Source of the DNA: Prado023 sp963700395
Lineage (GTDB): Bacteria > Actinomycetota > Actinomycetes > S36-B12 > CAIYMF01
Length of the DNA stretch: 64,000 nt
Assembly: GCA_963700395.1 (NCBI GenBank)
Contig: CAVOXI010000001.1
Span: forward strand, 806,001-870,000
Reading direction: 5' to 3'
The notes below the pieces were generated by a model, which saw nothing but the letters and a program-made list of their open reading frames with translations, searched no databases and was not told where the DNA came from. Every line of letters begins with the position of its first letter. Position 1 is the first letter of the stretch. Shown in pieces: positions 1 to 8,060 of the stretch. A program made the translations under genes and the position numbers.

Positions 1-490
1 CCTCGATGGGGGCCTTCACGAGCTGCGGCTGCTTCGCCGACGTGATCGGGGCGAACGCGTTGAACTCCACGCTCGCATCCTTGGGGGCCGCTTGGCCGGC
101 GATCACGGTCGAGGGATCCGTCTGCCCCACGCAGCGCGCGCTGGTGACGGCGTACGCCTGCCCGTCGGCAGCGGCTCCGGCATCCACGAGCCACGCCGTG
201 CAGGGCTGCGCCAGGCCCGTCGTTCGACCCACCGCAGTCAGTGAGGTACCCGCGGCCTGGGACTGCTGGAACAACCCCCCCGGGGCCTGCGGGGAGTCCT
301 CCCCCACCACGTCCGAGCTCTGCCGGGAGTACGCGCCGTAGAGGGCCAGGAAGGTGACCAGGGCCGCGAGGGCGGCCAGCCAGAGCGGGCGCTTGTGCCC
401 CTTCGCCGACTCGGAGTCCGCGGAATCGCCGTCGTGGCTGGCCGCCCCGGGCTCGCCGTCGTCGGATCGAGGCACACCACCATCAGCCAT
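1..490 (-). CDS. Membrane-anchored trypsin-like protein, C-terminus off the window
   Basis: The frame opens at ATG 490 on the minus strand and stays open to the window edge, giving 163 residues of an incomplete protein. A short acidic, hydrophilic N-terminus is followed by one hydrophobic helix (about residues 40-58, from PLWLAALAALV) and then an extracytoplasmic part. There the segments PCTAWLVDAG and AYAVTSARCVG resemble the first beta strands and the TAAHC motif of chymotrypsin-fold (S1) proteases. The residue at the catalytic His position reads Arg (SARC), checked codon by codon. It may therefore be a catalytically dead homologue, but the Asp and Ser regions lie outside the window. It is on the same strand as the next two genes, 90 bases downstream of them, so co-transcription is possible. 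The family assignment is moderate. Confidence 0.55.
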   Translation of the reverse strand, partial: MADGGVPRSDDGEPGAASHDGDSADSESAKGHKRPLWLAALAALVTFLALYGAYSRQSSDVVGEDSPQAPGGLFQQSQAAGTSLTAVGRTTGLAQPCTAWLVDAGAAADGQAYAVTSARCVGQTDPSTVIAGQAAPKDASVEFNAFAPITSAKQPQLVKAPIE

Positions 491-580
491 GAGCGACACC
501 GTACGCGACCGCTGCACCCCCGACGGCCAACCCCGCCGGGTCCATCAACCCGGGACCTTCCACCCAGTCGGCCATCGGCC

Positions 581-1645
581 TCAGCCGAGCCAGCCGCCCT
601 CGGGCGGGCGCAGAGCTGCCTTCAGCGAGCGCTCCTCGCGTGCCTTGGCATCGGCGATCGGCAGCCGTGCGACCGTCACGGTCTCCCGGAAGGTGGCGTT
701 CGCGAAGGTCTGCATGCCCGCGCCCAGGGCCAGGGCTGCCCGCTCGCCGAAGCGGAGGTGCCGGTCGTGGCCGAACCGCTCGATCCCCCTGCCCCTCTCA
801 CCGCGCGTCCGCTCCGGGACGAGCACGAGCTCGAGGCGCAGGTCGCGGTCGGCCATGGAGGCCATCATCCGCAGGAACCCGGTCACCATCGCCTCCTCGT
901 CGAAGCGCTGCCCGCGGTCCACCGAGTCGGTGACGGCCGTGATGATGCGCACGCGGCGACCGGGGGTCATCCCGACGCGCGCGAGGAACCACGTCAGCCC
1001 GTCGCCGGTGCCCTGGTTGTGCAGGTAGCGGCGGACGGTCTGCTGGCCCACGAACTTGTCGTAGATCACCAGGGGCCGGCTCTGCTCGCACAGCGGCCCG
1101 AACCGCTCCTTCCACTCGACCTCACGGTTCACGCCCTCGCGCAGCGGCGCATCGAGCACCTGACGCGCCGCCATGAGCACCGACGTTCGCCCAGCGGTGG
1201 TGATCCGCCCGATCTCGACCAGGCCCGACGGGGTGGTCGCGGAGAACTCGTCCTCAGCGACGCCGAGCAGCTCGGCCTGGTCGGCCTCGACGAGCACGAG
1301 CTCGAGGTCGTCGGCGAGCTGGGAGTCGATGAGGTCCGGGTCGAGGATGTCGCCGAGCAGCTCGTCGAGGGGAGGTCGGGCGATCCCGACCTGGACCTTG
1401 CGGCTGGAGAGCACCACCTCCCACGCCTTGGCCAACGACGTCGGGAGCCGGCCGACGGCCGCGAGGAAGAGGTCGAGGTGCGCCTGTGACGTGAACACCA
1501 ACCGGCCGTGCACCGCGAGGTCCTCGATCAGCTCCTCGTGGATCGCCCGGCGCAGCGCGGGGTCCTCCGAGCGATCGCCCAGGGCGCTGGTGGAGATCCC
1601 GACGCCGAACACGCTCCGGCGCGGCAGCGGAGCCCTGTCCGTCAC
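581..1645 (-). CDS. PLD-like protein with MIT C-terminal-type domain, partner of the AAA ATPase
   Basis: This 354-residue protein starts at GTG 1645, whose GTGA overlaps the stop of the upstream ATPase gene, so the pair is translationally coupled. The N-terminal half is unrecognised and mostly helical, rich in Leu and acidic residues. The C-terminal half (from about residue 185) has the layout of the phospholipase D-like domain found at the C-terminus of MIT proteins: PLVIYDKFVGQQTVRRYL, then a VRIITAV strand, then LRLELVLVPE and the motif HDRHLRF with His293, followed by ALGAGMQTF. Only one clear HDR-like half-site is visible, so activity as a nuclease or lipase is unproven. Such ATPase plus effector pairs are common in defence loci; that role is inference from architecture only. 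Confidence 0.6.
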   Translation of the reverse strand: MTDRAPLPRRSVFGVGISTSALGDRSEDPALRRAIHEELIEDLAVHGRLVFTSQAHLDLFLAAVGRLPTSLAKAWEVVLSSRKVQVGIARPPLDELLGDILDPDLIDSQLADDLELVLVEADQAELLGVAEDEFSATTPSGLVEIGRITTAGRTSVLMAARQVLDAPLREGVNREVEWKERFGPLCEQSRPLVIYDKFVGQQTVRRYLHNQGTGDGLTWFLARVGMTPGRRVRIITAVTDSVDRGQRFDEEAMVTGFLRMMASMADRDLRLELVLVPERTRGERGRGIERFGHDRHLRFGERAALALGAGMQTFANATFRETVTVARLPIADAKAREERSLKAALRPPEGGWLG

Positions 1646-2784
1646 GAGCGGCCGCCCAGGACCTCGGCCAGCCGCTCGTCGAAGAACCCACCGGGCCACC
1701 CGTCGACCAGGTCGCCGTCGGCGTCGACCTCCAGGCGCCGCACGAACGCGTCCCCCGACTCGTCGAGGTCGACGTAGAGGATGGCGAGGTCCGCCGGGCG
1801 CAGCACCCCCTCGCGCACCCGGCGCAGGAGCCGCAGGACGAGGTGCTCCGAGTGCGTCTCGACCAGCAGCTGCGCGCGTCCGGAGATGACGGTGTCGATG
1901 AACAGGTCGCCGACCGCGGCCTGCAGCTTCGGGTGCAGGTGCACCTCGGGCTGCTCGATGAGGATCATCCCCGACTGGGTCAGCAGCGACTGCACGATGA
2001 TCGGCAGCAGCTGACCGACGCCGTACCCGACGCCGCGGGAGGAGACCAGGACGGGCGGATCGCGGCGCACGTCCTCCAGCGCGAGGACCGCGAACTCGCC
2101 GGCGGTCATGACGATGTCGTGGCTGCCCGGGTCGAGCATGCGCACGTGGTAGCCCAGGCCGAGCCGGTCGCACCACTCGTTGACGGCCGTGACCAGGTCC
2201 GGGCGCCCGTGCAGGATCGCGGCCATCTCCTCGCCGGCCGGGCCGACGTAGTCCTCGGTCCCCTGCCCGACGAGGGTCGTGCGCTCAGCCCGTGCCCGCA
2301 TCGGGCCGACGAAGTGGACCCGGTCGAGCGTGTCCCAGAACTCCTCGGTCACCCGGTGATGCAGCGCGACGCCCGGTTGGCTGCCCCAGGGCCGGGGGCC
2401 GTCGATCGAGCCCCGCTCGTCGCCGTCGACCAGCGCCGTGTGCGAGCGGATCGCCGCCCGGCGGGAGGCGTCCCACATGAAGGAGATGGCCGCGTCCCGG
2501 GCGATCCCCTCCCCGGAGGTCCACCCGAAGCCGAGGGTCATCGGCGCGGCGACGTCGTGGCGGTTCACGGCCATCCGGAACGAGCCACCCTCGACCAGGT
2601 CCCCGGACATCGACAGCACGTCGGGCCGCGCGGCGGTCTGGGCGAGCATCGGCAGGACGGAGAGCAGCGAGGACTTGCCCGCCGAGTTGGGTCCGAAGAC
2701 CAGGGTCAGGGGCGCGAGGCTGACCCGCTGCGGGGCGGGCGCGTAGGAGCGCAGTCCCCCGATGGTCAGGTGTCTGATCAGCAC
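1642..2784 (-). CDS. AAA family ATPase (AAA_15/DUF3696, OLD/RecF-like)
   Basis: A 380-residue ABC-like ATPase of the SMC/RecF type. It begins with a short strand (LIRHLTIGGLRSY), then a Walker A motif GPNSAGKSS at residues 31-39. The middle region is long and variable. The C-terminal part has the Walker B strand MILIEQPEVHLHP near residue 275, a D-loop-like segment and LLVETHSEHLVLRLLRRV. The end resembles DUF3696 (VDGWPGGFFDERLAEVLGG), which normally terminates this class. These ATPases act in DNA metabolism or as sensor/regulator subunits in phage defence and toxin systems. The downstream PLD-like gene overlaps by four bases, so both products are probably made together in fixed ratio. No transposase or integrase is adjacent. 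Confidence 0.75.
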   Translation of the reverse strand: MLIRHLTIGGLRSYAPAPQRVSLAPLTLVFGPNSAGKSSLLSVLPMLAQTAARPDVLSMSGDLVEGGSFRMAVNRHDVAAPMTLGFGWTSGEGIARDAAISFMWDASRRAAIRSHTALVDGDERGSIDGPRPWGSQPGVALHHRVTEEFWDTLDRVHFVGPMRARAERTTLVGQGTEDYVGPAGEEMAAILHGRPDLVTAVNEWCDRLGLGYHVRMLDPGSHDIVMTAGEFAVLALEDVRRDPPVLVSSRGVGYGVGQLLPIIVQSLLTQSGMILIEQPEVHLHPKLQAAVGDLFIDTVISGRAQLLVETHSEHLVLRLLRRVREGVLRPADLAILYVDLDESGDAFVRRLEVDADGDLVDGWPGGFFDERLAEVLGGRS

Positions 2785-2862
2785 GAGGCCGAGCCTAGGG
2801 GGCCGCTAGGGTCGACATCGGCCCGCGGACGGCAGGGAGCGCGACTCCGACACGTTTCGCCT

Positions 2863-2878
2863 ATACCCCAGGGGGTAT
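2863..2878. promoter_or_regulatory. CsoR/CstR-type operator
   Basis: The 16-base sequence ATACCCCAGGGGGTAT has perfect 7-base inverted arms (ATACCCC and GGGGTAT) around AG. This matches the operator core bound by CsoR-family tetramers (copper sensor CsoR, persulfide sensor CstR). It lies 35 bases before the start of the CoA-disulfide reductase-rhodanese gene and overlaps a possible -10 element (TATGCT at 2876-2881). Because the downstream product handles reactive sulfur, a CstR-like repressor is the more likely partner; no csoR or cstR gene lies in the window. Confidence 0.7.
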
Positions 2879-2913
2879 GCTGGGGGCATCGCATCATCGA
2901 CATGAGGAGCACC

Positions 2914-4587
2914 ATGAAGACCATCATCATCGGCGGCGTCGCCGGTGGAGCCTCCGCCGCGACGCGCCTGCGCCGCCTCGACGAGTCCCACGAGATCGTC
3001 GTGCTCGAGCGCAGCGGCTACGTCTCCTTCGCCAACTGCGGCCTCCCGTACTACATCGGCGGCACGATCGCCGACCGGAGGAACCTGCTGCTGCAGACCC
3101 CGAAGAGCCTGAACGCCCGGTTCGGCCTCGACGTGCGCGTCAACGCGGAGGTCACCTCGATCAACCCCGCCGAGCGCACCGTCACGGTCAAGGACCTCAT
3201 CACCGGCGAGACCTACACGGAGGCCTACGACCACGTGGTCCTGTCCCCCGGCGCCTCCCCCATCGTCCCGCCCATCCCCGGTGTGGAGCGAGCCCTGACG
3301 CTGCGCACGATCGAGGACACGGACCGGATCAAGGAGCGAGTCGACTCGCTGCTGATGTCGGTGGACTCCAGCGAGGAGGCGGTGGGCGGAGCCGCCCTGT
3401 CCGCGGTCATCGTGGGGGGCGGCTTCATCGGGCTCGAGATGGCCGAGAGCCTGCGCGAGCGGGGCATGGACGTGACCGTCGTGGAGCTCGGAACCCAGGT
3501 CATGGCGCCCCTGGACCCGGAGATGGCCGCGATCGTCGCCGCCGAGCTGGTCAGGCATGACGTGCGCCTGGCCCTCGGGGTGCAGGTCACCGACATCCTC
3601 CCGGAGACGGTGCTCCTGTCCGACGGCCGCGAGATCGATGCCGACATGGTGATCATGAGCATCGGCGTGCGCCCGGACACGACGCTGGCCAGGGCGGCGG
3701 GGCTCGAGCTCGGCCCCCGGGGCGGGATCAAGGTGGATGACCAGATGCGCACCTCTGATCCGCACATCTACGCCGTGGGCGACGCCGTGGACAAGTCCGA
3801 TGCCACCACGGGCGAGCCGACGCTGGTCCCCCTGGCCAACTCGGCCAACCGGCAGGGCCGGCTCGTGGCGGACGCCATCGCCGGACGGACGATCCACTTC
3901 GGCGGGGTCCTCGGCACCGCCATCGTCAAGGTGTTCGACCTGACGGTGGCTGTCACGGGCGCCAACGAGAAGCGCCTGAAGGCCTCAGGGCGGGCTTACG
4001 CGGCCATCCACACCCACCCCGGATCGCATGCGGGCTACTACCCGGGTTCCGAGCGGATCAGCCTGAAGCTGCTGTTCGACCCGCAGACCGGGCAGATCCT
4101 CGGGGCCCAGGGGGTCGGCGGCGAGGGAACCGACAAGCGCATCGACGTCCTCGCCACGGCTATCACCGGTGGGATCACCGCCGACGGGCTGGCCGCCCTC
4201 GAGCTGGCCTACGCCCCCCCGTTCGGCTCGGCCAAGGACCCGATCAACCAGATCGGGTACGTGGCGGAGAACATCATGATGGGCACGACACGGACCATCG
4301 GATGGGACGAGGTGGACGCCACCGAGCGCTTCCTGATCGACGTGCGCACCCCGGGCGAGCACCGGCGGGGCCACATCGAGGGCTCGATCAACGTCAACGT
4401 GGACGACCTGCGCGCACGGCACACCGAGATCCCCCGGGACGCCTCGGGGGAGGCCGTGCCGGTCGCCGTGTACTGCCAGGTCGGCCAGCGCGGACACACC
4501 GCTGCCCGGTTGCTCACCCAGCTCGGGTACGACGTGGTGAACCTCGACGGCGGATGGCTGACCTACAGCCTGGCCCGCGCCAGCTGA
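2914..4587 (+). CDS. CoA-disulfide reductase/rhodanese fusion (CoADR-RHD)
   Basis: A 557-residue flavoprotein with an N-terminal pyridine nucleotide-disulfide reductase of the CoADR/persulfide reductase class and a C-terminal rhodanese domain. Visible: the FAD Rossmann motif IIIGGVAGGASAATRLRR at the start, the single active-site Cys42 in SFANCGLPYYIGG, a second GGGFIGLEMAE nucleotide motif and the FAD site YAVGDAVD. The rhodanese begins near residue 470 (FLIDVRTPGEH) with its catalytic Cys521 in VYCQVGQRG. Related enzymes reduce CoA persulfide, CoA disulfide and polysulfides with NAD(P)H. ATG 2914 has AGGAG four bases upstream; an in-frame ATG at 2902 is a less likely start. The operator at 2863-2878 suggests induction by reactive sulfur species. 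Confidence 0.9.
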   Translation: MKTIIIGGVAGGASAATRLRRLDESHEIVVLERSGYVSFANCGLPYYIGGTIADRRNLLLQTPKSLNARFGLDVRVNAEVTSINPAERTVTVKDLITGETYTEAYDHVVLSPGASPIVPPIPGVERALTLRTIEDTDRIKERVDSLLMSVDSSEEAVGGAALSAVIVGGGFIGLEMAESLRERGMDVTVVELGTQVMAPLDPEMAAIVAAELVRHDVRLALGVQVTDILPETVLLSDGREIDADMVIMSIGVRPDTTLARAAGLELGPRGGIKVDDQMRTSDPHIYAVGDAVDKSDATTGEPTLVPLANSANRQGRLVADAIAGRTIHFGGVLGTAIVKVFDLTVAVTGANEKRLKASGRAYAAIHTHPGSHAGYYPGSERISLKLLFDPQTGQILGAQGVGGEGTDKRIDVLATAITGGITADGLAALELAYAPPFGSAKDPINQIGYVAENIMMGTTRTIGWDEVDATERFLIDVRTPGEHRRGHIEGSINVNVDDLRARHTEIPRDASGEAVPVAVYCQVGQRGHTAARLLTQLGYDVVNLDGGWLTYSLARAS

Positions 4588-4733
4588 TCGGACCCCCTCG
4601 CGGGGACAGGACACGACGGTGTACGCGCGCGTGCGTGCACGGCCCGGAGCGTCCTGTACGGTGATGCCGCTGTTGGACGAAAGAGGGTCGAGCAGCAGGT
4701 CATCCCACATCTGCACGAGGAGTACGAAGCACC

Positions 4734-4937
4734 ATGGCACAAGGCACCGTCAAGTGGTTCAACGCCGAGAAGGGGTACGGGTTCATCGCCCCCGACGACG
4801 GCACCCCCGACGTCTTCGTCCACTACAGCGCGATCCAGTCCAGCGGCTACCGGTCGCTCGAGGAGGAGCAGCGCGTCCAGTTCGAGGTCACCCAGGGCCA
4901 GAAGGGCCCGCAGGCAGACCAGGTCACCCCGCTCTGA
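4734..4937 (+). CDS. cspA: Cold shock protein (CspA family)
   Basis: This 67-residue single-domain OB-fold protein begins GTVKWFNAEKGYGFI and carries the two RNA-binding motifs KGYGFI (RNP1) and VFVHYSAI (RNP2). It binds single-stranded RNA and DNA and probably acts as an RNA chaperone. The length is standard for actinobacterial CspA. A gene-free stretch of 146 bases upstream can hold the long 5' leader usual for csp genes, and GAGGAG lies about 12 bases before the ATG. It is monocistronic and ends at a strong hairpin. Confidence 0.95.
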   Translation: MAQGTVKWFNAEKGYGFIAPDDGTPDVFVHYSAIQSSGYRSLEEEQRVQFEVTQGQKGPQADQVTPL

Positions 4938-4960
4938 CACACCGGAACGCAGGCCTCACC

Positions 4961-5001
4961 ATGAAGGGCCCTGGATCCGCACCGGATCCAGGGCCCTTCA
5001 T
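4961..5001. terminator. Bidirectional hairpin between convergent genes
   Basis: Perfect 19-base inverted arms (4961-4979 and 4983-5001) with a 3-base loop CAC; the stem contains GGGCCCTGGATCC. No T-tract follows, as is common in high-GC actinobacteria. It sits after cspA and contains the stop codon of the convergent membrane-protein gene (TGA at 5000-4998), so it can serve both transcripts. Confidence 0.75.
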
Positions 5002-6185
5002 GCATCCCTGGCCTGCTCCCGGCGGGCGCTGCGCAGCGCGACCCACGAGACCGCCATCGTGGCCAGCCCGCCCATGAGCAGCGCGAGGGCCGGGCCCACG
5101 ACGTCGCCGGCCACGGAGGCGGCCAGGGCGGTCGCCGCCCCCGCGCCCAACGCCAGCCAGTAGTTGGCCCGGCCGCGCAGGAACGCGCCGAGACCGACGA
5201 CGGCCACACCCGCGAGGGCGGCGCGCGTGGGCCACGCCCACGGTCCGCCCGCCATCCCGACCGAGGCCACCAGTGCCAACGCGGCTCCGAGCAGCATCGA
5301 CGTCAGTCGACCCCGTGCCCATCGCATGCCCAGCACGGCCCACGCGACGCCGATTCCCATCAGCACGGCCCACGTCCCGGGCCCGGGCGGCACAACGACC
5401 CACGTCGCCCACGCCAGGGCGACCAGCAGCGCCGACTCCGAGACCGGAGTCCGCGCGATCAGGTTGACCACGACCACCGCGAGCACGAGTCCCACCGCCC
5501 GGGCGGCGTTCCCGGGTCCCGCCGACAGCGCCCCCTGCGCGGAGCCGAGCGCCACGCCGACCCCGGTCGTGGCGACGGCGACCCCGGTGGTCAGCAGCGC
5601 GGACACGGCGCGGCGTCGCTCGTCGCCGACCGCCCGACTCCACGGGAGGCGCACGAAGAGTCCGGCGGCGATGAGCGCGACCGTGGACAGCGCGGCGAAC
5701 GCCCAGCGCACTCCCGGCTCCCAGGCGGCCCAGCCGCGCCCCGCAACGGCCGCGATCGCCACCAGGACCAGACCCGCCCCGGCGTACATGCCGATCTCGG
5801 CAGCCACGCGCCGGGTGACCAGTGGGCGGGGAGCCGACAGCCCGCCCGACCGGACGGCCCCAGCCCCCGTCGCGACCACGGGCGCGATCGCGGCCCCCCG
5901 GGCGAGCACCTGGGTGGGCGCCCCCGGATCGTTCGACGAGGCGGCGACCTGCACGTCGAGGACCTCGGTGCGGTGCGTGGCCGGCGGCACGGCGTGCCCG
6001 GCCGCCCGCTCCTGCGGCTGTGGTCGCCCGCCGGCAGTCCACCCGCCACCCGCCGGGCGGTCGATGACGACGGTCGCGGACCCGTCATCACCGTCGTCCG
6101 CCGCCGACTCCCACACCGTCGGGACCGCCCTGGCGGCCGGCAGCTGCCCGTCGGCGCCCCCAGCCCTGCCACGGAATCGACGCAT
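4998..6185 (-). CDS. Multi-pass membrane protein of unknown function
   Basis: A 395-residue protein from ATG 6185 (MRRFRGRAGG). The first 150 residues are hydrophilic and rich in Pro, Asp and Ala, so probably cytoplasmic. From about residue 150 there are roughly ten hydrophobic helices, for example EIGMYAGAGLVLVAIAAVAG, WAFAALSTVALIAAGLFV and ALVASVGMAGGPWAW, with short charged loops. No transporter or enzyme motif is recognised. Proteins with this layout occur widely in Micrococcales without assigned function. A GC-rich gap of 52 bases separates it from the divergent SulP gene, so the two promoters must lie close together or overlap. Confidence 0.6.
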   Translation of the reverse strand: MRRFRGRAGGADGQLPAARAVPTVWESAADDGDDGSATVVIDRPAGGGWTAGGRPQPQERAAGHAVPPATHRTEVLDVQVAASSNDPGAPTQVLARGAAIAPVVATGAGAVRSGGLSAPRPLVTRRVAAEIGMYAGAGLVLVAIAAVAGRGWAAWEPGVRWAFAALSTVALIAAGLFVRLPWSRAVGDERRRAVSALLTTGVAVATTGVGVALGSAQGALSAGPGNAARAVGLVLAVVVVNLIARTPVSESALLVALAWATWVVVPPGPGTWAVLMGIGVAWAVLGMRWARGRLTSMLLGAALALVASVGMAGGPWAWPTRAALAGVAVVGLGAFLRGRANYWLALGAGAATALAASVAGDVVGPALALLMGGLATMAVSWVALRSARREQARDA

Positions 6186-6237
6186 GCCGCCAGCGTAGGG
6201 CCGCATCCCAGCCGTCGCTGGCAGCACACTGTGCCTC

Positions 6238-7965
6238 GTGCCTCCCTCAACGCGCGCCACGCAGTACAACCTGCTGCGCATCAGGCAGTTCGACCGCTCG
6301 TGCATCAGGCCGGACCTGTTCGCGGGACTGGGGGTGGCGGCGTACCTGATCCCGCAGGTGATGGCCTACGCCACGCTCGCCGGCCTCGACCCCGTGGTGG
6401 GGCTCTGGGGGTGCCTGGCACCACTGACCATCTACGTCGTCGCAGGCACCTCCCGGCTGCTCAGCGTGGGCCCCGAGTCCACGACGTCGATCCTCACCGC
6501 CGCCGCGCTGGCCCCGCTGGCGATCGGCGACGCCTCCACCTACGCGGCGATGGCCGCCATGTGCGCCCTCGTGGTCGGGGTCCTGGCGCTGGCTGCCGGC
6601 CTCCTGCGTGTGGGGTTCATCGCCCAGCTTCTCAGCCGTCCGGTCCTCATCGGGTACCTCGCCGGCGTCGCGGTCATCATGGTCGCCGGGCAGCTGGGCA
6701 AGCTCCTGGGCGTCACGGTGTCCGGCACCGAGCCGATCGCTCAGATCATCTCGGCGGCCGGGCAGATCGAGACCACCAACGTCGCCACCCTGGCGATCGG
6801 CCTGCTCGTGATCGTGACGCTGTTCGTCGGGACCCGGTTCGCCCCACGCCTGCCGTGGACGCTGCTCGCTGTCCTTGGCGCCACCGTCCTCACGGCGCTC
6901 CTGGACCTCGAGGCCGAGGGCGTGAAGGTGGTCGGGACGATCCCCCAGGGACTTCCACCCCTGTCGCTGCCCACGGACCTCTCGGCGCTCCCGGACATCC
7001 TGTGGCCGGCCGTCGGGATCGCAGTCGTCGCCTTCGCCGACAACGCCCTGGACGGCCGTGCCTTCGCCGACGACGGGGAGGAGATCGACGCCGATGCCGA
7101 GCTCCTCGTCCTCGGGATGTCGAACATCGGGGCCGGGCTGACCTCGGGCTTCCCGGTCTCCAGCAGCAGCAGCCGCACCGCCCTCGCGAAGGTGTCCGAG
7201 GCCCGCACCCCGGCCTACGGCTGGGTGACCGCGGCCGCGGTCGTCGTCGTCCTGCTCGTGGCCGGGCCGATCCTGGCCGACTTCCCCCTGGCCGCGCTCG
7301 GCGGGCTGGTGGTGTTCGCCGCGTACAGGATCGTGGACGTCGCGGAGTTCCGCTGGCTCTGGCACTTCCGCAGGAGCGAGTTCTGGCTCGGGATCGCCAC
7401 AGCCATCGCCGTGCTCACCCTCAACCTGCTGGCCGGCATCGGGTTCGCAATCGCGCTCTCGGCCGTCGTCGTGCTGGCACGCGTGGCACGGCCGCACGCC
7501 GCGGTCCTGGGCCGGGTCCCCCACATGGCGGGGATGCACGACATCGGCGAGTACCCGGCGGCCACGCAGGTGGAGGGCCTGCTGGTGTTCCGCTACGACT
7601 CGCCCCTGTTCTTCGCCAACGCCGAGGACTTCCGCCTGCGCGTCCTGGACGCCGTGCGGGAGCAGCAGGACGAGGGCCTGGAGATCCGCACGGTCCTGCT
7701 GAACTGCGAGGCCAACGTCGATGCGGACTCCACCGCGGTGGAGGCCCTCGACTCCCTCGTGCGCGAGCTGCAGAACCGCGGGATCTCCGTGGCCCTGGCA
7801 CGGGTGCACGTGGAGCTGGCCGAGCTCCTGGAGCGTGCCGGGATCATGGACCTCATCGGCGCGGCCAACGTCTACCCGACACTGCCCACGGCGGTCGCGG
7901 GCCACGAGGCCAACGGCAACGGGAACGGCCGGCACGGCCAGGACGGCCAGCGCCCGGCGTCCTGA
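6238..7965 (+). CDS. SulP family anion transporter with STAS domain
   Basis: A 575-residue SLC26/SulP permease. It opens with the conserved DLFAGLGVAAYLIPQVMAYATLAGLDPVVGL split over the first helices, followed by about 10-12 membrane segments and the signature GFPVSSSSSRTALAK. A STAS domain follows from about residue 440 (EGLLVFRYDSPLFFANAEDF), including the DADSTAVEALDSL loop that corresponds to the phosphorylatable site in anti-sigma antagonists. SulP proteins carry sulfate, bicarbonate or other anions. Sulfate is possible given the assimilation operon 3 kb downstream, but substrate cannot be read from sequence. The start is GTG 6238. The final 20 residues are a Gly/Asn/His-rich tail. Confidence 0.9.
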   Translation: MPPSTRATQYNLLRIRQFDRSCIRPDLFAGLGVAAYLIPQVMAYATLAGLDPVVGLWGCLAPLTIYVVAGTSRLLSVGPESTTSILTAAALAPLAIGDASTYAAMAAMCALVVGVLALAAGLLRVGFIAQLLSRPVLIGYLAGVAVIMVAGQLGKLLGVTVSGTEPIAQIISAAGQIETTNVATLAIGLLVIVTLFVGTRFAPRLPWTLLAVLGATVLTALLDLEAEGVKVVGTIPQGLPPLSLPTDLSALPDILWPAVGIAVVAFADNALDGRAFADDGEEIDADAELLVLGMSNIGAGLTSGFPVSSSSSRTALAKVSEARTPAYGWVTAAAVVVVLLVAGPILADFPLAALGGLVVFAAYRIVDVAEFRWLWHFRRSEFWLGIATAIAVLTLNLLAGIGFAIALSAVVVLARVARPHAAVLGRVPHMAGMHDIGEYPAATQVEGLLVFRYDSPLFFANAEDFRLRVLDAVREQQDEGLEIRTVLLNCEANVDADSTAVEALDSLVRELQNRGISVALARVHVELAELLERAGIMDLIGAANVYPTLPTAVAGHEANGNGNGRHGQDGQRPAS

Positions 7966-8060
7966 GCCCCCGTCGCCAACAGCGACGCGCCCCTCAGCCC
8001 GCCTCGGGGGCCGGCCAGCCGGTACGGTCGGCGGAGGTATCCGAGCCGGGAGGTGGGCAC

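Noticed and set aside
4961..5001. Phage attachment site or insertion end
   Set aside because: No integrase, direct repeat or tRNA gene is near; a convergent terminator explains the palindrome.
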